DNA of 64,000 nt from Balanoglossus misakiensis (lineage: Eukaryota; Hemichordata), in contig CM082588.2 in assembly GCA_040954595.2 (NCBI GenBank), positions 5,270,001-5,334,000 of the forward strand, written 5' to 3'. The position numbers and the translations under genes are program-made. This document shows positions 14,386-25,494 of the stretch, in pieces (positions within the stretch are counted from its first letter, which is position 1; each line of letters begins with the position of its first letter). Under the pieces are notes generated by a model. The model ran no database searches. It saw only the letters and a program-made list of their open reading frames with translations, and had not been told where the DNA came from.

Positions 14386-15791
14386 GTCGAAAGTACTGTA
14401 GGGATGCTTTATACGCTGTTTCCTTATTCATTGGGTATTCAAAGCCAAATTCAATAAATCCTACCGCCCCATAAAACATATTGCAAATGGATTTGAATAG
14501 AAAAACACGAATACATGCGGCTGTAAAATGTTCTCGTTTGGTTATTCATTCAATTGTCAAAGGAGGTATTATCCCAGGAGTTCCATCTTGGAAATTATGG
14601 AATGAGTAATGCGATTAGTTGCAAAATAATCTCATAAAAGCGTACTTATGTATCATTTTAGGTATAGATTTTCTCTGTTGAGCTGTAAATTGCATATCTG
14701 GGTCAGTTTGTAACGTGTACATGTTATTTCCATCACTTTTCTTCTGATAACAGCGTTTTGTACAATGGAGGATGATTGATTAAAGTGGGTGCGTTTAAAT
14801 GAAACACCGTGTAATTGCAACCCTGAATGAACGCCAGGCTTTCGATCACGCCGCCTCAACATGTACATGTACATCTAGCACGGCTTTATAGAATATTGAC
14901 GAGAAAGCGTTGTCTGTATGCGTTGTCTGTATGCCTTATGTATACCGTCAGCAAAACCATTTCTGATTCTTAAGACACGGTTCCATGATTGGCGATCAAA
15001 CCATTAAAGATCATTTTTGTCATTAGATTGTTTAAATTGCGCTGCTTCCATTTCTAAGGCATTTAATGGTATATCTGCATGTTTTCCATTATTGCAATTG
15101 CAACATCAAAGCTTTTATATATCCCAGGCAAATTTAATCCTATAAGTCGCATATGGAAAACTAATGTTCGGTTTTAAGACAAAATGATTAGTTTCCCTTG
15201 AAAAAACATTACCTTATTTTATTTTAGAGCACGTATGTATTTTTTTTCCTCTCCTTATTTTAACAGATCCTAACATTAACACGTGGTTCCCTGATTTGCA
15301 TCAAAAGTGAACTTTCACTGCTGTGGTGTCAGGCATAATTCTGTTATGAATATATAAACGCTTGACAATAAAATCTTATATCCTGACTATGAAAATCATA
15401 AAACCGTGGTTTTTGACACGCAGAGTCATATTGGAGACTCGGTGACCTAATTTTATCAACTTTAAACGCACCACGATTAATTAAACGTTCAATTTTACAG
15501 TAATGACGTAACAGTTGAAACTGCCAGTCTGGTAAATCTACTTTGTATGTTTCACGGTATTTTCGAACACTAACAAACCGAGTCCAATTTACTTAGAAGA
15601 GCAGCAGAACTAAGTGGCATCTATGGGCAATGAGTCCGCATGGGGATTAAAAATCCAAACGTTACTGCCATGTCGAATTTCAAATCGCCAGTCTTTTTTC
15701 AGGGGGAATTTACACAGCCAAGAAGTAAAGTCAAATATTGATCGATGGATTTGTAGCAAGGTACACGCACGATGGAAAGAAATGTACATAC
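14386..15791. other. Non-coding spacer
   Basis: AT-rich sequence in which I see no gene, RNA or strong repeat. Confidence 0.5.
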
Positions 15792-15934
15792 CGGTAGCTC
15801 TGCCGGTAATCTTGCTAATGATCGGGGCATGATTTACCGCGTCCAATCGATTTTCATCGTCCATTTTCTCCCACAATGACATGCCATACATATCCAGAAA
15901 CTCCGATGACAGTAAAGTCATTCTTAACAAGGTA
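15792..15934 (-). other. Candidate coding exon ending in a good donor
   Basis: The minus strand has an open frame with a protein-like translation (MTLLSSEFLDMYGMSLWEKM, then DAVNHAPIISKITGRAT) ending in a strong GTATGT donor in phase 1. The 5' boundary is uncertain: the ATG at 15934 or an upstream acceptor are both possible. Phase 1 matches the entry phase of the candidate terminal exon at 11808-11920; joining would create a Glu codon at the junction. No family is recognised. It may be a cytoplasmic exon of the TNF-receptor-like gene, which is inference. Confidence 0.25.
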
Positions 15935-17455
15935 GTCTTTTTAATTATAAAGAGCGAATCTATATTCATGTTTTTGCTGTCGTTCTTGTGAAATTGACGG
16001 ATGCCGGTCGAAATGTAATTTTCTAAGAATCGACTTTAACGTCAGAGTCAGTTTAGGTCTGATGTGAAATCAATCTTCGGTAAAACACGATGCAACCACT
16101 CGATGTTGCCTTATCATCTCTGTAAGACGTCGTTCATTTGTTGCAAATGAAATATCCGAATCTCGCTGTGAGAGTGTAGTTCCGCGCATAGATGACGATT
16201 TACGAGGAACGATTTCAGTGTGAAACCTGCGAACTTAGCGAGTAAAATATCATTTAGGTTAAAGTACTGGAGACATTACAAGCCACAAACACTGATTTAC
16301 AATATGGAATCAAATCACGATGCTTTAGAATGCTCCGCGACATCCCAAAGGACGTGAAGTACTACATCACGCAGGATGCACGCAACACAATGTCGGACTA
16401 TTAATCTTTCTCACATCTCATGAAAACGTATATCATAACGTTTAACCGCAAAAGTCGCCATGTTATAAAATTCCCCTATACATTATAAAAACACACTACA
16501 TGTAAGTTAACACCAAACTGAACCACAACACACATTCCGAGTCGCACTTCACCCCATAACATTACCCCTCCAGACGTGCCAGCAATCAAGCAATACCCTT
16601 TTTATAGTGCGGTATATCTTTGCAAGTAATTTCTCTATTAGCTCTCCGATGCAAGGTCATTTCAATCACAGACGTATGCATTATATAGCGCCAGTAAAAT
16701 TAACCGAATGTCATTTGTCCTCGTAGTAATTCATTCCATGCGTGCGCCTTTATCCTTTCCTGTCGATGTTAACAATTTGACACTTGATTTCTATTTCAAA
16801 AATATAACTACCACAGATGATTCAAACTTCTAAGGCGACATTTCGCCCTTTGCTTGTTTTACGACGTTGCTTATGTTATTTACGACAGCTCTTGGTTTGA
16901 CCATAAACTCAACATAACCCATCTTTCAGAACTCACAGTGCCTGTATATGATTCAGTGTGAGTCGTTAAGAGAATACGGGGAGTAGTTATCTGTGATGAT
17001 GAACGTGAAATGTGAAGACAAAACGTTTACTTAATAGCGTACGTAAAAGATCCGAACATAACGTCTACGAATATATTCTGAAATCAGCAGCCATTATACG
17101 CAATGCTGTAAAATGATATAAGGCTTAGTTACATACTGATCAGATATATGCCGCGTGTGTGGCATGGGGTTTAAGCGTCTCGCGTCAACGTTTATTATGC
17201 TTCGTATCAGCAGAAAGGCAATGGCCTTTAATTTAAAATCGTGGATTTGAAATGCAATGGCTCTTTAATTTATGTGAACGAGACAACACTTGGATACGGA
17301 TCCGTGGATTCAGAACGTGTGTGTAGTTCACTGTCGGATTGTTTCGTGACGATTGGTGACGACGCACGCTGAGCTGACGGCCGGCCGGCCGACCCAGCAG
17401 TGCATCGTATGGCAGCAGAGAGACAGGGGAAGAAACCGAGGGAAAGTCGACTTAC
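15935..17455. other. Spacer or intron of the TNF-receptor-like gene
   Basis: I searched the minus strand here for a transmembrane exon to follow the receptor-like first exon and found none that convinces. No other gene or repeat is evident. Confidence 0.4.
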
Positions 17456-17654
17456 CTCTACGAGGCGTTCCGGTGCAGTTCTGACAAATACCCGTCTTGG
17501 GAAACTCGACGCAGATATCGCAGCTGAGGCATCTGCGCCAGACGGGGTCGTACATCTCATTCTCGGGACACACGGGCTCGGCCAGGCACAGTCTGTAGAT
17601 CGTCAGAGTCAGGAAGATGCCGCAGAGAACGTGCTCGGCGTCGCCCATTACCAT
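17456..17654 (-). CDS. TNF-receptor-like protein, first coding exon (signal peptide + one cysteine-rich domain)
   Basis: The exon starts at an ATG in good context (CACCATGG) at 17654 and ends at a consensus donor (GAG|GTAAGT) in phase 1, giving 66 complete codons. Residues 1 to about 25 form a signal peptide with core GIFLTLTIY. Cysteines at 29, 42, 45, 48, 57 and 60 follow the spacing C-x12-C-x2-C-x2-C-x8-C-x2-C, the same as the single extracellular domain of Fn14 (TNFRSF12A). The first half (PENEMYDPVWRRC) also resembles the BCMA/TACI type of domain. Such receptors bind TNF-family ligands at the cell surface and signal through TRAF proteins. The transmembrane and cytoplasmic exons were not found with confidence; weak candidates lie at 15.8 and 11.8 kb. 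The family is likely, the exact subtype uncertain. Confidence 0.75.
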
Positions 17655-20600
17655 GGTGAGATGGTGCGCGGACGCTGTGTAGTGATGGCGTTTAAATCCC
17701 TTCTTGTTAACTGCGCCGCGGTATCAGCGAGTCCTAGTACAGCTCACCAGATAACACAGCCGACTGAGGCGTTTGTTATCCCCGGTTTGTGTCCGATGAG
17801 TGCGTCCAGCGGTCGCTCACACGAATAGAAATCACAAAACTCTGCGAGACACGCATCATAAACCGGGAGTGTCGCCAAGGGGGAACGCCCGTCAGCGTCA
17901 GGTCAGGCGAAACCGTGAGTTTACTGCCAAAGACAAGTTATAGGCACATCGAGTCAATTAAACAGAACCGTTTCAGATATATTGCGGGCAGTTTTAACTG
18001 GCGCGATCCCGGCTGGCATCGCCCAACTTATTCAACTTAAAGAGTTGATGCCTTCGCAGCAAGCTGCAGAGTCATTCGGCGTGATTTAGTGAAGATGTTT
18101 ATGTGTGACCGAAATGGACCCTTAATCTCGGGTTGGTGCGGCGTCTTTTGGACTTCAATCACTCATACGTGCCTGAACTGCGCAAAGAGGGGATATGTTC
18201 CGCACTGCACATAATCACTGCACGGAAGCGACGTAGTCTATTTGCAGAGCTACAGCGAATCGCAGACCAGCTTTTAAAACCTGTCCCTGATTTGCATACT
18301 GCGTCGCCCAATCACGTCACATTATTATTAGCACCGGTAACAGAAGTGATGACATTTGTCGATTCATCTGCGGCGTACTCTGCAAAATAATGATGATATA
18401 AAAACTTATCTATATGTCTATGGCAGCAAATATGATAGACAGGAAGGTTGAAGTCAGGGTGAACTTTCCCACGCCCCTAGGTGGTCTAGTCAAGCAAACA
18501 CCACGTTATAGGGCCCTGACCTCACCGCTGCGAAAATGCCTGCGTACATACATTCTATTGCCAAAGGATATCAACAGCTTCAAAATGCAATCTAAATTAC
18601 ATTACCATACCCAGCTTTCTTGGAATCGGTTTATCTCGAAGATGATGGCATTCTTGATGGTAAATTTATCAGGAGATATCCATCGTTGTTACAGTTGTCT
18701 TTCTGTTATCGAAAATGTCGAGCTGGCGGAAAATTACGACGTTTTTCTGATAGTCTTAACACTTTGCTATAAAATATGTATTAAGTTTATGACACGGCAA
18801 ATAAAGCCGCGATGGTTTGAGAAGGATCATTTAGTTTATTACCACCAGGGCCGACAAGTTTTAGGTATTTAGGTATTCTTTGCAGACTTTATGCATGTAG
18901 TATTTGTTATGTGTTTGAAAAGTACTTGTTTCAAACCATTGGAACTTAGTCCATTAAACAGTTTTCTCTGGGTGCGCGTTAGCAGGATGCATGCTTTGAA
19001 GATTATTGCGTAAAGTCCTACTGAACTTTAGCAAAACAAAAATAACCTCGTGGACAACGATTCTGCACTCTCAATCGATACTCTCATTATTCCCGATGAC
19101 TCAAGGAACGATCGTTCAGCAATCCTGTTATCCAACGACGGCATTCGGTATCGACGTTCTTAATGCATCCCTATATGACTGGTGTATCCCGATTACAACA
19201 ATCACCACAAATGTTATCGCTTTCTTAACAGGGAAAGGAATTCTCAAAAAGGGAATTCATCAGAGTATCGAAAAAGATTCCGCCAATTCAAAAACAAGTC
19301 TACATGTACATGTACTTCAAATATAACAAAGCCCGCAAGCTGAAGAGATATCAATGTGCAACGCGTCAGAAAACTCACATGGCGAATTCTGGAATAAAAA
19401 AAACCTTTCGGATATCAGGATTTCATTGCAAAAATAAAATTCACTGTTTTGTCATTGGTTTCACAGCCAGACATTGAGATGACAGAAAATTATCATGTAA
19501 AATTGCGCTTCGACTATCAAACGTTTAAAATCCCCACACGTCTAATTATTGTAGTCGGAGAGAGAAACACGTGATATCAATACAAAATTGGTGTACCTCC
19601 GGGACATGTTTAAAACTTATTAAACGTAGCTTAAATCCTGTACACATAAAAATTGTCCCAGCGTGTGAGTTGTGATGAAACTATTTGATATTTTCATTCT
19701 CTAGCGGATAACGTCTAAGACGACCATTGATTTTTAAACTGGTAAATTATTATTAGTTTTTTAATGACGAATGTAGAATTCTTAATTTCAAATTCTGTGT
19801 ATTCTTTTCTCAGTATATGCCTGGTTCTTTAGAATTGTATGGAGATGTAATACAGGAATAAGGATGCTCGCGTCACCTTGAACGTAAAATTAATATTATC
19901 ACTGCCGAGTAAACACGAAGTCTCGGCAGACTCTTAAATTGTCCTATCCATGAATATGAGACACTTGGTTTCCCTGTCCACAATTGTTCACGATGATTGA
20001 TAACTTTATTCATTTAGAACGGCAGTAAATTGAATAAATTGCGTGTATAAAGAGTTTTAAGCCACGTTCCTTGTGAAAAATTGTTTATTTTGTCCTGCTA
20101 TCCTTGAGCTGTTCTGGGTCCATATAGATTCCCTCGCGCCATAAATATTGCTACGCATGACGGGTGACGCAAACAAGGGCGCAAATTCCCATAAGCTTAC
20201 TAGTATAAACCAAAGATTACGACATCGAAGTTTTATGGGGTATATCTTGAAACCTTGTATAGCACTAATGATTCTGTATATTTCTGTTGGAACAAGCCAG
20301 ATTCGTTCTATTTTTACCCTCGCCCACTTTTCACTTCTTAATGCAAAGTGATATACGTTTGTGCTTTTCCAAGCCATTAGCCTGGAGGACTTTTAAGCGC
20401 GTCGTATCAAGGTGCCCCCATCGATCCAAGGTTCTGTCACACAATCGACTTCACAGGCCGTGTCGACGTCATGCACGTCTGTCTGTTTGTTTTCTCGCAT
20501 GCCCGCGGTACAAACCATGTATAACGTCGTCACCATCGTATCAACCATCTCCGTCCGCGACGTGCATATATATCGTTCATTGCAGTTTTCCAATTCGCCC

Positions 20601-21370
20601 TCTTGATCAAATTGTAATTGCGTCGCGGAAGCAGCCTTGTGAATGAGACAAACTATACGCGATGAGATTCGGTGAAAATTAGGAGAAGATGAGCAAACTA
20701 TCAAGCCAGGAAATTTACACAATGCAATCAAATTGTCTGGTGTGATGGTGATGATAGATTGCGGGCATACAAATTGGATTAACATTCGATTCGCCGTGCC
20801 CTCTCTGACCTCAGTTGTTTATTTTATATGCATTGAAATGAATTTGATAGTCCGACAAAAAAGAACGCATTATAGACAGACAGCGTTGTTTTTTGTTTTG
20901 GTCACCGGGGACAGGCCCAAAGGTCACGTCATCTTTAAATTCCGTTAACAGAATTTCGCTGTAATCGGAATTTTGACTCTTCTAAAGTCGGAGCCACGAC
21001 AACGCTATTGACATGGTTGACTTAAATACAGATGTTTTCCTGTGGGAACGCGTTCAGATTTACTATACACGCCAGAAAATTGCACTCAGATTCAAATAAT
21101 TATTTTTTATGTCAGTCAAAACATCTTCAATCAATATTGTTTTAGTGGCAATATGAGCATGAAGTCGTCGATAATTGATCCTAATTTGAAAACATTGTGC
21201 GGGAAATTTTCCTTTCATAGTTGAAGTAAATTTCCTTGAATATGGTTGTGTTCGTGATGAAAAAAGTCTGATGGGTTCGTCAGCCTGGGGGAATTAAGTT
21301 GGTGATGTTACATGTCGCCGTCGCATGTTAGCTAGACAGGGAGATAAGTCAGGGTGAAGCAGGCCAGATC
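17655..21370. other. Gene-poor spacer
   Basis: No gene is supported. A 152-codon open frame at 18414-18872 (plus) has no motif, signal or splice partner. A cysteine-containing open frame on the minus strand near 20400-20620 has fairly coding-like codon use but no recognised family. Confidence 0.5.
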
Positions 21371-21616
21371 GATGGATGGATGGATGGGTGGTTGGATGTT
21401 GTGGGGTGGGTTTTCTACTGGCTATGGTTAAGGTTAGGAGTGTGTGTATGTATGTGTGGCAATCTGTCCATCCAACAACCCGCCCGCACATCACCTCTCA
21501 CCCAGCATCCATCCATCCATCCATCCATCCATCCATCCATCCATCCATCCATCCATCCATCCGTCCGTCCATCTATCCGTCCGTCCATCTATCCGTACAC
21601 CCATCCACCCACCCAG
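21371..21616. repeat. Opposed (GGAT)n and (ATCC)n tetramer arrays
   Basis: A short GGAT run (21371-21385) faces a longer ATCC array (about 21506-21616, decaying into GTCC, ATCT and ACCC variants). Because the two runs are reverse complements, the transcript or a single strand could fold back. The open frames across it (PSIHPSIH-type peptides) are artefacts. Confidence 0.9.
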
Positions 21617-22821
21617 CTGAAGCACACAACCATCTACCCATTCACCATCTATCCATCAACTCCCATCTCTCTGTCATCACCAATTACAGGGATCGCTCCT
21701 TTACTTAGTTCTTTCCAAGGTGCGCAGTTGCCTCGTCTTAATTTCACCCTGAGATAATGCAACCCTTAGCGAAAAAGATGAGGAAATTGCCAATAACCAT
21801 AAAATCTGCGAAATTTATCGACGGAGAAAATGTCGCGCCTTTAAAACGAGTAATCGTCGCAAATCTACGTCGGTAAAGTAACCGTTAATGTTATTAAAGT
21901 CGTTCAATTAATGGTGCTGTGATGAAACTGAGAGACGCAATTTAGATTAGATCGCGCGAGATGTCAAGGGTCACGTGAGAATACAACGCCAGTCTGATCG
22001 ACACGAGATGTTTGTCCACGCTACGCTGCTTTCATGGTCTTTGGCAATGAATATTTCGATAACATCTTACTGGAAAGATTCTTATATTTTTGTTAACATA
22101 TGAGCTTAAATGTCATTGGCCAATACTACGCACAGGCAGTTACTCAACATCCCTCGATCAGACAGTAAACGTGAATTCGCGTAACTTTTTGTCTCCTTTG
22201 AACGTACTTTACAGTTCAGCAAGATACGGGAGAACTTTTTATAGCGGTTGCGGTGGTTTTTATCATTCAATGCCCGTCATTAACATCTGTCTGCGCGTCA
22301 ACAGCTCATCAACTACTCTGTTTGTCAACCTGACGACGTTTCAGCATGGCCAATCTGCCGTGGATTTGTTCTCGTGGGGGAGTGCTTTAGTGTATTTCTG
22401 TCCATCACTGGGACCTTTGGGGCATCGTAAACAAGTAGGTCGTAACAGGACTGATTAATAATGTATATACATAGCGTAGTGACTCTAGAGTGCCCTCAAA
22501 AGGACGATGGGGTGAATCCCTCGTCTACATGCATTTCCTTTATCGACGACAGCAGGTCTTGCCAAATGAAGAGAAGCGACGTGTTACGAATTGCTGACGA
22601 AGTTGGCTGGTAACTGACTCATATTTCTGATAGTCTGTCGAATGAATTGTTTTTGCTTTGTGTGCACTCCTCATGTACAAAGTGATTAGTGTTGTGTTTT
22701 GAGGGTATAGGTGACGTAAACTAAACAATTTCATTTTGTTTCCAAAAAGTAAAACTTAAAGGAAAACGAACGAAATACTTATTACTTAACGACAAATGGT
22801 GGCGGTATATTACCGTCCAAA
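21617..22821. other. Spacer upstream of the first CRYL1 gene
   Basis: No gene is seen. The promoter of the following gene should lie in the last few hundred bases, but no TATA box stands out. Confidence 0.45.
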
Positions 22822-25219
22822 ATGGCGTCCAACGACAGAGCTAAAACTGCTGGCGAAACAATCGGCATTGTTGGCTGGTAAGTTCTTGCTCTACCTATCT
22901 ATTGTGTGACATATTGGGACCATCTCTCCTGGGACTTAGTTTTCGGAGAGTTCGCACTCTCATATTTGATCGACAAGAAGGTAGCAAAAGCAAGATACAG
23001 ATATATGACCAACAGTTTTACTTTTCAATCATTTCATTATAGATACAAGTACATGTACATGCATTATCGCGTAAGTTTTAATACGGCGAATGAGTCTAGA
23101 CAGCGTTTTGATATCGTACCATTGCAAGCGTGTACACATATGCAACATGCTTTGATCGCCACCATTTTCGCCTATTAAGACTTTCAATCAGCAAGTGTGT
23201 GATTAAAGCAGACTTTTGACCCACTTTTCATGACCCGAGTGCACCTTTTGACCCGACACGTATTAAAATACTAAGGTTCACGTGTCTATGACTGAATAAA
23301 GCAATATGAGATTCAAATCAGACTTTGAGTTTTTGTCTCGGTATTTCTCATTATAGTGGCCTGATCGGACAGAGTTGGGCCATGTTGTTTGCCAGTGCAG
23401 GTTACAAGGTCAACCTCTACGACATCGACCCATCACTCGTTGCCAATGCCATTGACAAGATCAAGGAATCCCTCCTAGGTCTTGAAAAGGACGGGCTACT
23501 CAAGGGGTCGCTCACTGCAGAGGAGCAGTTTGGTCTCATCTCAGGGTGCAATGAGTTGGCCACAGCAGTCAAAGGGGCCAAACATGTACAGGTGAGGGGA
23601 ATACTAAGCTAACCCAAAGACATGCACGTACTGTGTTTCTCAGCAGTGCTTTTAAAGCCCCAGTAACTCCAACTTTGGGGTATTTTCTCTGAACTTATGT
23701 TTTGGGTATCAACTGTGTTTCTTGTTCTACTCTGTAAAACATAAAACAATTGTTCAGTATTTTTTTTCAACTCAGCGCCTTTTGTACCAATCAGCATGGT
23801 TATTTAATTCAAGTCCGGATTAGAATTCGTTTGTCAACAATAAGAATACACTCGTATACAGACTTTGTTGTGAAGCTATGGGTGATTTTTTCTGCAGGAA
23901 TGTGTTCCGGAGAACTTAGATCTGAAGAAGAAAGTCATGGGGCAGATAGATGAAGTGGCCGATGACCACACAGTCTTGTCCAGTTCCACGTCAACTCTGC
24001 TACCATCTTTGTTTACAGAGAATCTTAAACATCGCAATAATGCTATAGTTTCCCATCCTGTAAGTTGTTATGAGTTTCTCTATCTTACTATTGTGAATAA
24101 CTTGGACCCACTTCTTTCATTTTGATCGTACAATAAACCCAAATTGTTAATGATTGATGCCCAGTATTTATGTTTTCCCGTTTTCAGGTAAATCCCCCTT
24201 ATCATGTACCTCTTGTGGAAATTGTACCAGCGCCTTGGACGGACAAGGATGTGGTCACAAATACAAGGACTTTACTGGAAGAGATTGGGCTAAAGCCAAT
24301 AACCTTGGCCAGAGAGAAGATTGGTTTCGTGCTGAATAGAATACAGCATGCCATTCACAATGAATGTTTCCGTCTAGTTGAGGTGAGTCTTTGTTTTCAA
24401 AATATAGCGATTTGTATCTCTTATGAGAATGAATACTTATCTCTTTGACTGCTGCATTAAGGTAGTACAATAGCTCTGGATCATCATTGTTATAATTAGA
24501 AAGTGAAGTTACTCTATCTTATATTATTGTCTTGATAGGAAGGCATCGTGTCGACCGATGACATAGACACCTCGATTAAATGGGGACTTGGTATGAGATA
24601 CGCATTCATGGGACCATTCGAAACATCACATCTAAACGCTGAAGGTAATTAATATAAGTTATGAGAAATGTTTACTTCTTAGAAATGAACCACCTTAGAC
24701 CTCCATTGCATATGCCACTGTGGGTCAGTCCAAACCCATTGTTTTCTAGGGGGGGGGGGGTTGGACCTCTAAAGAGGAAACTGGGGGTGAAAGGGTTAAA
24801 GTTAGGTGTGACTTGCTTTCTTTCATTCTGTGAGATAGGTACATAATCTTACTCTCATAGCCAACATATTGCATCTAGTGTTGGTAGGTGACGCACACCA
24901 TATGATAGTTAATTTCGCTGAATCGCAATGCAGGTCACAGGCGAGGGAGGTGTGTTACAACATGATCTCATTCATTTCTTTTACATCCGCAGGCCTGAAA
25001 AGCTACTGTGATCGCTACGGCCAGGCGATGAGAGCCGTGACTCAAGACTTTGGACCGATACCAAGCTACGTGGGACCCCTGGTGGATTCTTTGTCTGAAG
25101 AGATGAACAAGAAGATACCCTTGGATAAACTCAACGAACGCCGGCAGTGGCGGGACAAACGACTGATCGCTCTGGCCAAACTGAAGAAAGATCTTGATGA
25201 GAAAGATGCAAGTAAATAA
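22822..25219 (+). CDS. CRYL1: Lambda-crystallin / L-gulonate 3-dehydrogenase, copy 1
   Basis: Six coding exons: 22822-22877, 23357-23591, 23898-24059, 24188-24382, 24539-24644 and 24993-25219, all with GT-AG borders and matching phases, giving 326 residues (the human protein has 319). It is a cytosolic NAD-dependent dehydrogenase related to 3-hydroxyacyl-CoA dehydrogenase; the mammalian enzyme oxidises L-gulonate in the uronate pathway. Visible are the Rossmann motif IGIVGCGLIG (the split codon gives Cys19), the SSSTS segment at 125-129, catalytic His150 in SHPVNPPY, Glu162 in VEIVPAP and Asn201 in FVLNR, and the C-terminal motif [11 protein letters not shown]. Copy 2 follows 275 bp downstream in the same direction. 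A run of 11 C begins 2 bp after the stop, and AATAAA lies at 25346. Confidence 0.95.
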
Positions 25220-25345
25220 TCCCCCCCCCCCTCGTGTCTTTATCTGAAGCCTCGTTATCTATCAGTTTCGATATGGTAGTTTTTAAAAAGGTTTTCCAAA
25301 GTGTGACCACTGACAGGCAAGTTTGTCAATACTTTCGACGAACAT

Positions 25346-25351
25346 AATAAA
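25346..25351 (+). promoter_or_regulatory. Probable poly(A) signal of CRYL1 copy 1
   Basis: AATAAA lies 127 bp past the stop codon of copy 1 and about 145 bp before the ATG of copy 2, so the 3' end of one gene and the promoter of the next share this small space. Confidence 0.6.
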
Positions 25352-25494
25352 GACCTTCTCAGGAAATAGAATTGTCTGTCCTTTCATATGGTGACTTCGG
25401 CTTCGTTGTGATACGGGTGTGCGCATTTAGCGGAATAGCAGAAAAACAAAGTTAAATAATTTCGCGTCGAGTGAGGGCGGTTCAACGATCCAAA

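Noticed and set aside
17400-17828. 142-codon plus-strand frame
   Set aside because: It lies antisense to the TNF-receptor-like exon, whose signal peptide, cysteine spacing, start context and donor make the minus strand the coding one.
18414-18872. 152-codon open frame on the plus strand
   Set aside because: No recognisable domain, no splice partners and no codon bias; a frame of this length can arise by chance in 64 kb.
21376-21757. Frames rich in PSIH repeats
   Set aside because: Translation of the (ATCC)n tetramer array.
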